From: CAWJMF01 sp963843945
GTDB taxonomy: Bacteria > Vulcanimicrobiota > Vulcanimicrobiia > Vulcanimicrobiales > Vulcanimicrobiaceae
NCBI GenBank assembly: GCA_963843945.1
Contig: CAWJMF010000002.1
Span: forward strand, 434,001 to 498,000
Length of the DNA stretch: 64,000 bases
Reading direction: 5' to 3'
Positions 25,823 to 33,983 of the stretch are shown one piece after another. The position numbers were made by a program, and so were the translations under genes. Numbering within the stretch: position 1 is the first letter of the stretch; each line of letters begins with the position of its first letter. Under the pieces are notes generated by a model. The model made no database searches. It saw only the letters and a list, made by a program, of their open reading frames with translations, and was not told the DNA's origin.

Positions 25823-26817
25823 GCGCGCGGCGCGCGTTCCTCACCGGGGGAACGGGTTTCGTCGGCGCCAACCTCGCGCGCGCACTGCTCGACGCCGGCT
25901 GGTCGGTGAAAGCGCTCGTCCGTCCCGCCAGCGATCGGCGCAATCTGGCGAACCTCGACGTCGAGCTGGTCGAGGGCGATCTGTTCTCGCCGGACCTGAC
26001 CGCCGCACTACGCGACAGCCACGCGCTCTTCCACGTCGCGGCACATTACAGTCTTTGGCAACGCGACCGCGCCGATGTGCTCCACGCGAACGTCGCGGGA
26101 ACGGCCTCGATCCTGCGCGCCGCGCGTGAAGCGAGCGTGCCGCGCACCGTCTTTACCAGTTCGGTTGCCGCGATCGGGACCGACGGTGGGCGCGTTTGCG
26201 ACGAACGGCACCAAAGCTCGCCGGAGCAGCTCGTCGGAGCGTACAAGCTGTCGAAATACCTCGCCGAGCAGGAGGCCCGGCAAGCCGCCGCCGCGGGCCA
26301 GGACGTCGTCATCGTGAACCCGACGACGCCGATCGGCCCTTGGGACCGCAAGCCGACGCCGACGGGCGAGATTTTCGTGCGATTTTTGTCCGGAAAGATG
26401 CCGGCCTTAGTCGAGACGGGGCTGAACTTCGTGGACGTCGCGGACGTCGCGCGCGGCCACTTGCTGGCCTTCGAACGCGGCAAGAGCGGCGAGCGCTATA
26501 TCCTGGGCGGCGAGAATCTCAGCCTGCGCGGGCTGCTGGAGCGCGTCGGCGCGCTGGCCGGCCGCCGTCCGCCGCGCGTTGCCCTACCGCGCTGGCTACC
26601 GCTCGGCATCGCCTGGCTGGATGAAAACATCCTCGCCCGCCTCGGGTTCGAGCCCTCGGTACCCATCGACGGGGTACGTATGAGCAAGGATGCCATGTAC
26701 TACGACTCGTCGAAGGCCAAAGCCGAGTTGGGCTATGCCCCGGGGCCGATCGATGGAGCGATTCGTGCGGCGATCGAGTGGTTCACCGCCAACGGCTACC
26801 TTTCGAAACGGAGATAG
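25819..26817 (+). CDS. hpnA: Hopanoid-associated sugar epimerase HpnA
   Basis: A 332-residue extended SDR. Rossmann motif GGTGFVGANLARALL at the N-terminus, the HVAAHYSLWQRD stretch characteristic of HpnA, catalytic serine region TSSVAAIG, YKLSKYLAEQEA (YxxxK) and the NPTTPIGPWDRKPTPTG segment that is almost diagnostic of HpnA. The GTG start overlaps the RND stop (GTGA). HpnA is found in hopanoid clusters of many bacteria, but its reaction is not settled; a role in modifying the side-chain sugar is assumed. Confidence 0.88.
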   Translation: MSARRAFLTGGTGFVGANLARALLDAGWSVKALVRPASDRRNLANLDVELVEGDLFSPDLTAALRDSHALFHVAAHYSLWQRDRADVLHANVAGTASILRAAREASVPRTVFTSSVAAIGTDGGRVCDERHQSSPEQLVGAYKLSKYLAEQEARQAAAAGQDVVIVNPTTPIGPWDRKPTPTGEIFVRFLSGKMPALVETGLNFVDVADVARGHLLAFERGKSGERYILGGENLSLRGLLERVGALAGRRPPRVALPRWLPLGIAWLDENILARLGFEPSVPIDGVRMSKDAMYYDSSKAKAELGYAPGPIDGAIRAAIEWFTANGYLSKRR

Positions 26818-26829
26818 AACGACCACGCT

Positions 26830-27849
26830 ATGTCAGTGAGTCTGAAGCAGGCTGCCGTAATCGGCGGTTACGTCTTAAAACAGAAGCTCTTGGGACGCAA
26901 GAAGTATCCCTTGACGCTGATGCTCGAACCGCTCTTCCGCTGCAACCTGGCGTGTTCGGGTTGCGGCAAGATCCAGCATCCGGTCGAGGTCCTGCGGCGC
27001 CATCTGACGCCCGCCGAATGCTTTGCCGCCGCCGAGGAGTGCGGCGCGCCGGTCGTCGCGATTCCGGGCGGCGAGCCGTTGCTGCATCCGCAGATCGACG
27101 AGATCGTGCGCGGTTTGGTCGAACGCAAGAAGTTCGTCTACCTGTGCACGAACGCGGTGCGCTTGGAAGCGAACCTCGACAAGTTCGAGCCTTCCGACTA
27201 CTTCTCGTTTTCCGTGCACCTCGACGGCATCAAGCCGGTGCACGACAAAGCGGTCGCCAAGGACGGCGTCTTCGACATCGCCGTCAAGGCGATCAAAGCG
27301 GCGAAGGCGCGCGGCTTCCGCGTCACCACGAACACGACGATCTTCAACGACGCCAAGCCTGAGGAAGTCCAAGAGTTCTTCGACTTCGCGACGAGCGAAC
27401 TCAAGGTCGACGGGATGATGATCTCGCCCGGTTATCCGTACGAGAAGGCACCCGACCAAGAGCATTTCCTGCACCAAGCCCAGACCAAAGCGCTCTTCCG
27501 CGAAATCTTCGCGCCGTACACCGCGAAAACGAAAAAGTGGAACTTCAACGCAAGTCCGCTCTTTCTCGATTTCCTGATGGGCGATAAAGAGTACGATTGC
27601 ACCCCGTGGGGCATGCCGTCGTACAGCCTTTTCGGCTGGCAACGTCCTTGCTATCTCGTGGGCGAGAGCTATGCCAAGTCGTACCGCGAACTGCTCGATA
27701 CGACCGACTGGACGCAGTACGGCCGCAAGAGCGGCAACCCCAAGTGCAGCGACTGCATGGTCCACTGCGGCTTCGAGCCGACCGCGGCCGAGGATGCAAT
27801 GCGGCTTCCCAACGTCGGGCGTTCGTTCGCCTCGATTCTGAGCCGTTAG
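26830..27849 (+). CDS. hpnH: Adenosylhopane synthase HpnH (radical SAM)
   Basis: A 339-residue radical SAM enzyme that adds the adenosyl group to diploptene (hopene), the first step of side-chain extension. The cluster motif CX3CX2C is C38-C42-C45 (RCNLACSGCGK), preceded by KYPLTLMLEPLF. Other HpnH marks are GGEPLLHPQIDEI, FSVHLDG and SPGYPYEKAPDQEHFL, and the C-terminal cysteine cluster CSDCMVHCGFEPTA. The ATG follows a 12-base gap after hpnA. Its stop (TAG) overlaps the homology start of hpnG. Confidence 0.92.
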   Translation: MSVSLKQAAVIGGYVLKQKLLGRKKYPLTLMLEPLFRCNLACSGCGKIQHPVEVLRRHLTPAECFAAAEECGAPVVAIPGGEPLLHPQIDEIVRGLVERKKFVYLCTNAVRLEANLDKFEPSDYFSFSVHLDGIKPVHDKAVAKDGVFDIAVKAIKAAKARGFRVTTNTTIFNDAKPEEVQEFFDFATSELKVDGMMISPGYPYEKAPDQEHFLHQAQTKALFREIFAPYTAKTKKWNFNASPLFLDFLMGDKEYDCTPWGMPSYSLFGWQRPCYLVGESYAKSYRELLDTTDWTQYGRKSGNPKCSDCMVHCGFEPTAAEDAMRLPNVGRSFASILSR

Positions 27850-28537
27850 CCGCTTCGACACGCTCTTCGTTCCGCGCGGTGCCGAAGAGCGCGCCGTTCG
27901 GCGCGCCGTCGCACGGTGCAGCCCGGAGCTGCGCGTCGAAGTCACCGGCATCGGGCCCGCTGCTGCGGCGCGGGCCGCCGAGGCCGCCTTGACCGCGGCG
28001 GCGATGCGCGGCGCGGTGGTCGTCGGGCTGTGCGGCTTTCTCGACCCGGCTCTCGCGGTCGGTGAAGCGGCGCTCTACGGTTCGATCCGTTCGGTCGCCG
28101 GTGGCTCGCTCGCGATCGACCCGGATGCGCTCGCCGAACTAGCCGCGGCGCTCCCCGCTGCGCGGCGCGTCCGCGCGGTTGAAAGCTCTGCGCTCGCGGC
28201 ATCGCCGCGGGCGAAGGCAGACCTGGCGCTGCGGTTCGGCGCGCAAGCCGTCGATATGGAGAGCTTCGCGCTGGTCGAGCGTCTGCAACGCGCGGGAGTC
28301 GTAGCCGGCGTCGTCCGCGTCGGCAGCGACCGGAGCGCCGACGAACTGCCGGACCTTACGGCGGCAGTCGACGCGGAGGGAAACCTCGACCCCTGGAAGG
28401 CCGCTCGGGCCATGTTCCGGCGCCCCGCAGCGGGGCTGCGCCTAGCGCGCAACGCGCTCCGGGCGCTCGCGGAGCTCGAGCGCACGGTCGAGCGGCTCGC
28501 CGCTTACGCGTCCGCGGGCGAACCCGCGAAGCCGTAG
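27845..28537 (+). CDS. hpnG: Hopanoid phosphorylase-type HpnG (start uncertain)
   Basis: A phosphorylase/nucleosidase-fold protein that removes adenine from adenosylhopane. Reading starts with RFDTLFVPRGAEERAVRRAV, the usual beginning of the family, and continues through VVVGLCGFLDPALAVGEAALYG, VDMESFALVERL (purine-binding VDMES) and GVVRVGSDRSADELPDL. An in-frame stop lies at 27839, and from there to a TTG at 27989 no ATG, GTG or TTG occurs, yet the homologous N-terminus is coded there. The coordinates given begin at the GTT overlapping the hpnH stop, as a placeholder for a non-canonical start; the strict alternative is 27989-28537, which loses about 48 residues. Ends 34 bases inside hpnB, tail to tail. 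Confidence 0.75.
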   Translation, partial: VSRFDTLFVPRGAEERAVRRAVARCSPELRVEVTGIGPAAAARAAEAALTAAAMRGAVVVGLCGFLDPALAVGEAALYGSIRSVAGGSLAIDPDALAELAAALPAARRVRAVESSALAASPRAKADLALRFGAQAVDMESFALVERLQRAGVVAGVVRVGSDRSADELPDLTAAVDAEGNLDPWKAARAMFRRPAAGLRLARNALRALAELERTVERLAAYASAGEPAKP

Positions 28538-29679
28538 GTGCGGCCCTTCCAGCTGCCTCCGCGTTTCCGCGCGTGAGCCAGGGCCGAGTCGACGGTCATC
28601 ACCGTGTAGAGCGCGGCCGCTGCGGGCAGCGTCAGCACGCTACGGAACGGCAGGCGATACGCCCGCACCGTGGGCAGATAGGCCGCCGTCATGAGCGTCC
28701 AACCGGCGATTCCGGAAAGCGCCAGCAGCGGGTCGCGCCGAAGCAGGCCGGCGAGCGTCGCAAGCGGTGGAACGAGGTAGAGCAACGTCATAACGGCGAC
28801 GGTTACGCCCACCATCGCGTACGAGTGCTCGAGCTGGGTGAAGGCCGAGCGTTTGACCATCCGCCAAAGCTCGCTCAGACTCTCGTAGGCGCGGAGGCTC
28901 GTCGTCCGGTCGCTCAGACCGAGCCAGGTGCGGCCGCCGCTCCCTTTGATCTTGGCGGCTAGCGTGCAATCGTCGATCAAGGCGTCCTTGAGCGCGCCCA
29001 GGCCGCCGATGCGTTCCAGCGCCGCGTTACGGACGAGCACGCAGCCGCCGGCCGCCGCGGCCGTGCGGTGCGCCGGATCGTTCGACCACGAAAACGGGTA
29101 CAGTTTGCGAAAAAAGAACACGAAGGCGGGAATCAGCAGGCGCTCCCAGCCGCTCGCGCAGTGCAAGCGCACCATCAGGGAGGCAAGATCGAGGCGGTCG
29201 CGCTGGGCCTTGTCGAGCAGCGCCGCGACGTTGCCCGGGTCGTGAAGGATATCCGCATCGGTGAACAGCCAAAAATCCGGCGCACCGCGCCGCTCGAGGA
29301 TCGACTGGACGCCGCTCTCGAGAGCCGCGATCTTGCCGGCCCAGCCTGGGGGCAGCGGCCGTGCCGCGATGACCTCGAGACTCCGGCCCTCGGCCGGCGA
29401 CGCTGCGCGGGCCTCTTCCGCCGTGCCGTCGTCGCTGCCGTCGTCCACGAGCGTCACGGTGAACGCGGCTAGCTCGCGCTGGGCGAGAAGCGAGGCAACC
29501 GCCGGACCGACGACGCCGGCCTCGTTGCGCGCGGGTACGACCGCCTCGACGCGGACGCCGCCGTCTGCGGGTCCTTCGGCGCTGAAATGATCGTCGAGCG
29601 AGACGCGCCAGAACCCTCCGCGCAGAAAAACGAGGCCCGCCCAAGCCGCCGCAGCCGGCAGCGAAGCGGCGAGCAACAT
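28504..29679 (-). CDS. hpnB: Hopene-associated glycosyltransferase HpnB
   Basis: A 391-residue membrane-bound GT2-type glycosyltransferase. An N-terminal helix is followed by the GT-A domain (VEAVVPARNEAGVVGPAVAS, VDDGSDDGT, LFTDADI as the DxD site) and the HpnB-type stretch PFSWSNDPAHRTAAAAGGCVLVR and GALKDALIDDCTLAAKIK, then three C-terminal helices. The frame opens at 29760 but that runs over the divergent cyclase start; the ATG at 29679 starts the first helix directly. HpnB occurs in hopanoid loci and may glycosylate a hopanoid, but the product is not established. Confidence 0.87.
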   Translation of the reverse strand: MLLAASLPAAAAWAGLVFLRGGFWRVSLDDHFSAEGPADGGVRVEAVVPARNEAGVVGPAVASLLAQRELAAFTVTLVDDGSDDGTAEEARAASPAEGRSLEVIAARPLPPGWAGKIAALESGVQSILERRGAPDFWLFTDADILHDPGNVAALLDKAQRDRLDLASLMVRLHCASGWERLLIPAFVFFFRKLYPFSWSNDPAHRTAAAAGGCVLVRNAALERIGGLGALKDALIDDCTLAAKIKGSGGRTWLGLSDRTTSLRAYESLSELWRMVKRSAFTQLEHSYAMVGVTVAVMTLLYLVPPLATLAGLLRRDPLLALSGIAGWTLMTAAYLPTVRAYRLPFRSVLTLPAAAALYTVMTVDSALAHARKRGGSWKGRTYGFAGSPADA

Positions 29680-29732
29680 CGAATACCTCACGCCATGCAC
29701 CGCTTCGTACTTCGCATGCCGAGGCCTTGCCG

Positions 29733-31655
29733 ATGACGGCCCTCTCGAGCCGAGTCTCACTCGAGGAACGCGTTCACGGTGCGATCGCCGCGAGTCGCGA
29801 TCGCTTGCTCGCCGCGCAACATCCGGACGGCTATTGGTGGGCGAAGCTCGAGTCCAACGTCACGATCACTTCTGAGATCGTACTCCTGCACAAGATTTGG
29901 GGCACCGAATCGCGCGTGCCTCTCGACAAAATCAGGAACTATCTCTTACGCGAACAGCGCGAACACGGCGGCTGGGAACTCTTCTATGCCGACGGCGGCG
30001 AAGTCAGCACGTCGGTCGAGGCGTATATGGCGCTGCGCCTGCTCGGCGTGCCCGCCGACGATCCCGCGCTCGTACGTGCGCGGACGTTTATCCTCGCGCG
30101 CGGCGGCGTCTCGAAGACGCGCGTCTTCACCAAAATGAATCTCGCCTTAATCGGCTGCTACGATTGGCGCGGCCTGCCCATCCTTCCGCCGTGGATCATG
30201 CTGCTCCCCAAGTGGTCGCCGTTCACCATCTACGACATCTCGAGCTGGGCGCGCGGCAGCACGGTCCCACTCGTCGTCGTCTTCGATAAGCGCCCGGCCT
30301 ACGACGTCGCTCCCAAGATTTCGCTCGAGGAGCTGTACGCCGAAGGGTACGCGAACGCGGACTTCCGCTTGCCGGGCGGCACGCAGCCGATCGACAACGC
30401 GTTCCTCGCGCTCGATCGCGTGCTCCGGCTCATGCAGGACACGAACCTCGTTCCGTTCCGCAAGCGTTCGCTCGAGGCGGCCCGGCGCTGGTTTCTCGAA
30501 CGTCAGGAAGAGACCGGCGACTGGGCCGGCATCATCCCCGCGATGGTTAACTCGCTGCTCGCCCTGCGCGTACTCGGCTACGACAAGAACGACCCGGCGG
30601 TTGCGCGAGGCCTCGATTCGGTCGATCGCTTCGGCGTCGAAGACGGCGACTATTACTGGGTGCAGCCGAGCATTTCAGTTGTCTGGGACACGGCGCTCGT
30701 CATCCGTGCGCTCGTCGATGCCGGGCTGCCCTCCGACCATCCGGCCCTCGCGCGCGCCGCCGAGTGGCTGATGTCCAAGCAGATTCTCAAGGGCGGCGAT
30801 TGGCAATGGCGTTCGAACGGCGAGCCCGGCGGCTGGGCTTTCGAGTTTTGGAACGACTGCTATCCCGACGTCGACGACTCGGCCGCCGTCATCATGGCCT
30901 TGCACGACGTGACGCTGCGCGACAACGGGCGTAAGCGCGGGACGATTCTGCGCGGTGCGCGCTGGATCGACTCGATGCAGTCGCGACCCGGCGGCTGGGG
31001 AGCCTACGACGTCGACAACGATAAGGCGTGGCTCAACCGTCTGCCGTATGCGGACCTGCGGGCCATGATCGACCCGAATACCGCCGACTTGACCGCGCAC
31101 GTGCTCGAGATGCACTTGCATTGCGAGACGGTCGGCGACCACCGCACGTTCGACCGTGGCGTGCGCTTCTTGCTCGCGGAACAAGAAGCGGACGGGTCGT
31201 GGTTCGGACGCTGGGGCGTCAACTACCTCAACGGTACGGGTTCCGCGCTCGTGACGCTTTCGCTGTTGCCCGCGAAGCCGGAGTACTCGCGCGCGCTCGA
31301 CCGCGGCGTCGCGTGGCTCGTGCGCGTGCAGAACGCCGACGGCGGTTGGGGCGAGACGCCGCGCAGTTACGACGATCCCTCGCTCAAAGCAGCGGGGCCG
31401 AGCACGCCGTCGCAGACCGCCTGGGCGCTGCAGGGCCTAATCGCCTGTTACGACCGGCTCGACGAACAAAGCCGCGGAGCGCTCGAGCGCGGTATTACCT
31501 TTCTCGTCGACCGTCAGTTACCCGACGGCGGGTGGGACGAGCCGGAGTTCACGGGAACGGGCTTCCCGGGCCACTTCTACCTCAACTACAACCTCTATCG
31601 CGAGCACTACCCGCTCTCCGCGCTGGGGCGCTACGCTCGGCTCGCCTCCGTCTGA
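29733..31655 (+). CDS. shc: Squalene-hopene cyclase
   Basis: A 640-residue class II terpene cyclase that folds squalene into hopene on the inner membrane. The protonating DxDD motif is D379-V-D-D382 (YPDVDDSAAVIMAL), and QW repeats recur (for example GGWGETPRSYDDPSLKAAGPSTPSQTAWA-type and DGGWDEPEFTGTGFP at the end). Near the N-terminus are the typical HPDGYWWAKLESN and EQREHGGWELFYADGG. The ATG at 29733 is favoured over a TTG six bases earlier. It is divergent from hpnB with about 50 bases between the starts, and is coupled to the next gene by CTGA. Confidence 0.95.
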   Translation: MTALSSRVSLEERVHGAIAASRDRLLAAQHPDGYWWAKLESNVTITSEIVLLHKIWGTESRVPLDKIRNYLLREQREHGGWELFYADGGEVSTSVEAYMALRLLGVPADDPALVRARTFILARGGVSKTRVFTKMNLALIGCYDWRGLPILPPWIMLLPKWSPFTIYDISSWARGSTVPLVVVFDKRPAYDVAPKISLEELYAEGYANADFRLPGGTQPIDNAFLALDRVLRLMQDTNLVPFRKRSLEAARRWFLERQEETGDWAGIIPAMVNSLLALRVLGYDKNDPAVARGLDSVDRFGVEDGDYYWVQPSISVVWDTALVIRALVDAGLPSDHPALARAAEWLMSKQILKGGDWQWRSNGEPGGWAFEFWNDCYPDVDDSAAVIMALHDVTLRDNGRKRGTILRGARWIDSMQSRPGGWGAYDVDNDKAWLNRLPYADLRAMIDPNTADLTAHVLEMHLHCETVGDHRTFDRGVRFLLAEQEADGSWFGRWGVNYLNGTGSALVTLSLLPAKPEYSRALDRGVAWLVRVQNADGGWGETPRSYDDPSLKAAGPSTPSQTAWALQGLIACYDRLDEQSRGALERGITFLVDRQLPDGGWDEPEFTGTGFPGHFYLNYNLYREHYPLSALGRYARLASV

Positions 31656-32227
31656 GTCGTCCGGTCCATAAGCGCGTCTGCGTCTTCTGCGGCTCGCGCG
31701 ACGGCGACCGGCCGCTCTACCGTGAGGCCGCGGCCGACCTCGGGCGCAAACTGGCGCTGCGCGGTCTCGGACTCGTCTACGGCGGCGGACGCGTCGGCCT
31801 GATGGGCGCGCTAGCCGACGCGGCGCTGGCCGCGGGCGGTGAGGTCATCGGCGTGATCCCGCACGCCCTCGCGACCCGCGAAGTCGCCCATGCCTCCGTC
31901 ACCCACATGCACTTCGTCGACACCCTGCACGAGCGCAAAGCGCTGATGTTCGAACATGCCGACGCCTTCGTTGCGCTTCCCGGCGGTTACGGAACGCTCG
32001 ACGAATTCTTCGAGGCCGTAACCGAAATGCAGCTCGGCATTCACGACAAGCCCTGCGGGCTACTCGACGTCGACGGTTACTTCGATCGCCTCATCGGCAT
32101 GCTCGACCACGCCGCGAGCGAGGGCTTCATCAAACGCGAAGACCGCGCTCGCATCGCCCGCGAAAACGACGCCGATGCGCTCCTCGACCGCTTGCTGGGA
32201 CCGGCTCTTCTTCTTCCCGACATCTAA
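31652..32227 (+). CDS. LOG-family protein (TIGR00730), CTG start proposed
   Basis: A 191-residue member of the LONELY GUY family, nucleoside 5-monophosphate phosphoribohydrolases that release cytokinin-like bases. Visible are RVCVFCGSRDGDR at the start, LVYGGGRVGLMGALAD and the signature LPGGYGTLDEFFE. The family N-terminus begins exactly at the end of the cyclase gene; no ATG, GTG or TTG is found there, and the CTG at 31652 overlaps the cyclase stop as CTGA. In a hopanoid locus the substrate is unknown: AMP-like by-products of HpnG chemistry are a guess. Its C-terminus ends in a convergent overlap with the panE operon. Confidence 0.82.
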   Translation: MSRPVHKRVCVFCGSRDGDRPLYREAAADLGRKLALRGLGLVYGGGRVGLMGALADAALAAGGEVIGVIPHALATREVAHASVTHMHFVDTLHERKALMFEHADAFVALPGGYGTLDEFFEAVTEMQLGIHDKPCGLLDVDGYFDRLIGMLDHAASEGFIKREDRARIARENDADALLDRLLGPALLLPDI

Positions 32228-32346
32228 TGCAGGTGATTCGACGTCGTCCCAAACGCCTGGCAGGCCACGAAGATCAGCAGCGTGACGAGGATGCTGATGC
32301 CGAGCGAGGCGAGACAACCGAGCCGGTTGCTGAAGAAAACGAACAC
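32224..32346 (-). CDS. Small single-helix membrane peptide
   Basis: A 40-residue frame starting with a GTG five bases after the panE stop: VFVFFSNRLGCLASLG, then a hydrophobic helix (ISILVTLLIFVACQAF) and a polar tail. One membrane span, no family recognised. It closes the gmk-to-panE run on the minus strand and overlaps the LOG gene end by four bases. Supported only by position and the clean hydrophobic pattern; could be chance. Confidence 0.45.
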   Translation of the reverse strand: MFVFFSNRLGCLASLGISILVTLLIFVACQAFGTTSNHLH

Positions 32347-32350
32347 CGCT

Positions 32351-33266
32351 CTACTCGCGCGAGGCCGCTTCTTTTGCCTTGACGAGGCGCAGGATCGCCT
32401 CGTTGTAGGGCGTCGGAACGCCGGTCCGGTTGCCGGCCGCCACGATCGCGCCGTTGATTTGCTGAACCTCGGTCTTGAGGCGGGCGCCGAGATCGACGGT
32501 CATCGAGTTCCAGCCGTCGCTGCTCGAAGAGACGATGCTGCGAACGTATTCCCACGGGATCGCTGAAGGGCAGGTTGATGTGCAGCGCTTTCGCGACGGC
32601 GGCGGCTTCGAGCGCGAGCGAGCGCGCTAGCTCCGCGGCGTTCGGATCGGTGAGGATAATCGAGTTCTTACTGTCGATGAGCGCGGAGATCGGATTGATC
32701 GCGGCGTTAGCGAGCAGCTTCCCCCACTGGTGGGGATGGATGTCGTAGGCGATCGAGCAATCGAGTCCGGCCGTTTTGAGCAGCGTCTGCACGGCGCGCA
32801 CGGTCGCCGTCGAAGCGCCGCCCGAACCGACGACCGTCGTTCCGACGCCGAGGCGGCGGGAGCGCCCGTGCCCGACGGCGAGGGCCGATTCGTTGGTGAT
32901 GCCGATGACAAGCGGCACGTTTCCGCCGAGCGCAACTTTGATCGCTTCTTCGTTACCGAGGCCGTTCTGCAGGCTCACGATCGGCGTGGCCGGATTCAAC
33001 TGTCCGGCAAAAGGGCGAATCGCTGCCAGCGTATTCGGCGCCTTCACGAAGACGAACAGAAAGTTCGTCGCAAACGCGCGGGCCGGGTCGCTGCTCGCGC
33101 TCACTTCGCGCGGCGGCAGATCGTCGACCTGGACGCCCTGCGCGTTGATCGATTCCACCACGTCGCCGCGAACGTCGATCAAGGTAACCTCGTTGTCGGC
33201 GGCGAGCAGATACGCGTAGAGCGTGCCCATCGTGCCGGCACCGAGGATCGCGACTTTGGCGCTCAT
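32351..33266 (-). pseudogene. panE: 2-dehydropantoate 2-reductase-like (one frameshift as given)
   Basis: An ApbA/PanE-family reductase of about 304 residues, NADPH-dependent, normally making pantoate for coenzyme A. The N-terminus has the Rossmann motif VAILGAGTMGTLYAYLL, followed by FVKAPNTLAAI, VSLQNGLGNEEAI and the catalytic-lysine region HQWGKLLANAAINPISAL. After LPFSDP the frame is broken by one extra base near 32555; removing it restores WEYVRSIV, NSMTVDLGARLKTEVQQINGAIVAAG and an end at 32351. The C-terminal part keeps all family features, so this is a recent mutation or a sequence error, not old decay. Its start overlaps the rhomboid stop (ATGA). Confidence 0.85.
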
Positions 33267-33973
33267 GCGTCGTAAGCCCGGTAGCGCCGTCCGGCTCGGC
33301 CGCGGCGAATCGCGAACATTCGGATCGTGAAGACTCCGGTCAAGAACCCTCCGATGTGGGCGAAGTAGGCGATGCCGCCGCCCTGTTCCGACGCGACGTT
33401 CGGCGAAATGCTGCCGAATCCGTGAACGAACTGGACGACGGCCCAAAGCCCGATCACCAGCGCCGCCGGCAGGCGCAGCAACAAGGGAAAGCAGCCGATC
33501 GGGACGACCGTGCGAATGCTGCTGGTGGGAAAGTTGACGATGTAAGCCCCGAGGACTCCCGCGATCGCCCCGGACGCTCCGACCGAAGGCACGTGGCTGG
33601 CCGGCCCGATCGAGATCTGCGCGAGCCCGCCGGCGATGCCGCATAACAAGTAGAACGCGATGAAGCGGAAGTGTCCGCAGAGATACTCGATCTGCGGTCC
33701 GAACACGATGAGGAACAGCATGTTGAAAAAAATGTGCAGGAAGCCGCCGTGCAGGAACTGCGACGTAATTAAGGTCAGCCAAGTCGGCGGCGCGGGCGGC
33801 GCGAGTTGCACGCCGTGGGTAACGTCGTAGGGGATCAAAGCGAAGCTATTGATGAACGCATCGGGGTGCGGAGCGCTCAACTCCTGCACGAAGACGACGA
33901 CGTTCAGCACGACGATCGCGTAAACGGCAAGCGGAAAGACCGGAACACCGCCGCGCGCCGCGAGGGGAATCAT
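33263..33973 (-). CDS. Rhomboid-family intramembrane serine protease
   Basis: A 236-residue membrane protein with six or seven helices. The catalytic serine is S134 in VGASGAIAGVLG and the histidine H206 in YFAHIGGFLTG; the oxyanion HxxxN is H80-IFF-N84 in the helix GGFLHIFFNMLFLIVFG. Rhomboids cut membrane proteins within or near their helices. The frame is open to 34330 but the upstream part lies across mlaD in another frame, so the ATG at 33973 is taken. It follows mlaD by 10 bases and overlaps panE. Confidence 0.88.
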   Translation of the reverse strand: MIPLAARGGVPVFPLAVYAIVVLNVVVFVQELSAPHPDAFINSFALIPYDVTHGVQLAPPAPPTWLTLITSQFLHGGFLHIFFNMLFLIVFGPQIEYLCGHFRFIAFYLLCGIAGGLAQISIGPASHVPSVGASGAIAGVLGAYIVNFPTSSIRTVVPIGCFPLLLRLPAALVIGLWAVVQFVHGFGSISPNVASEQGGGIAYFAHIGGFLTGVFTIRMFAIRRGRAGRRYRAYDA

Positions 33974-33983
33974 CGCGGCGGGC

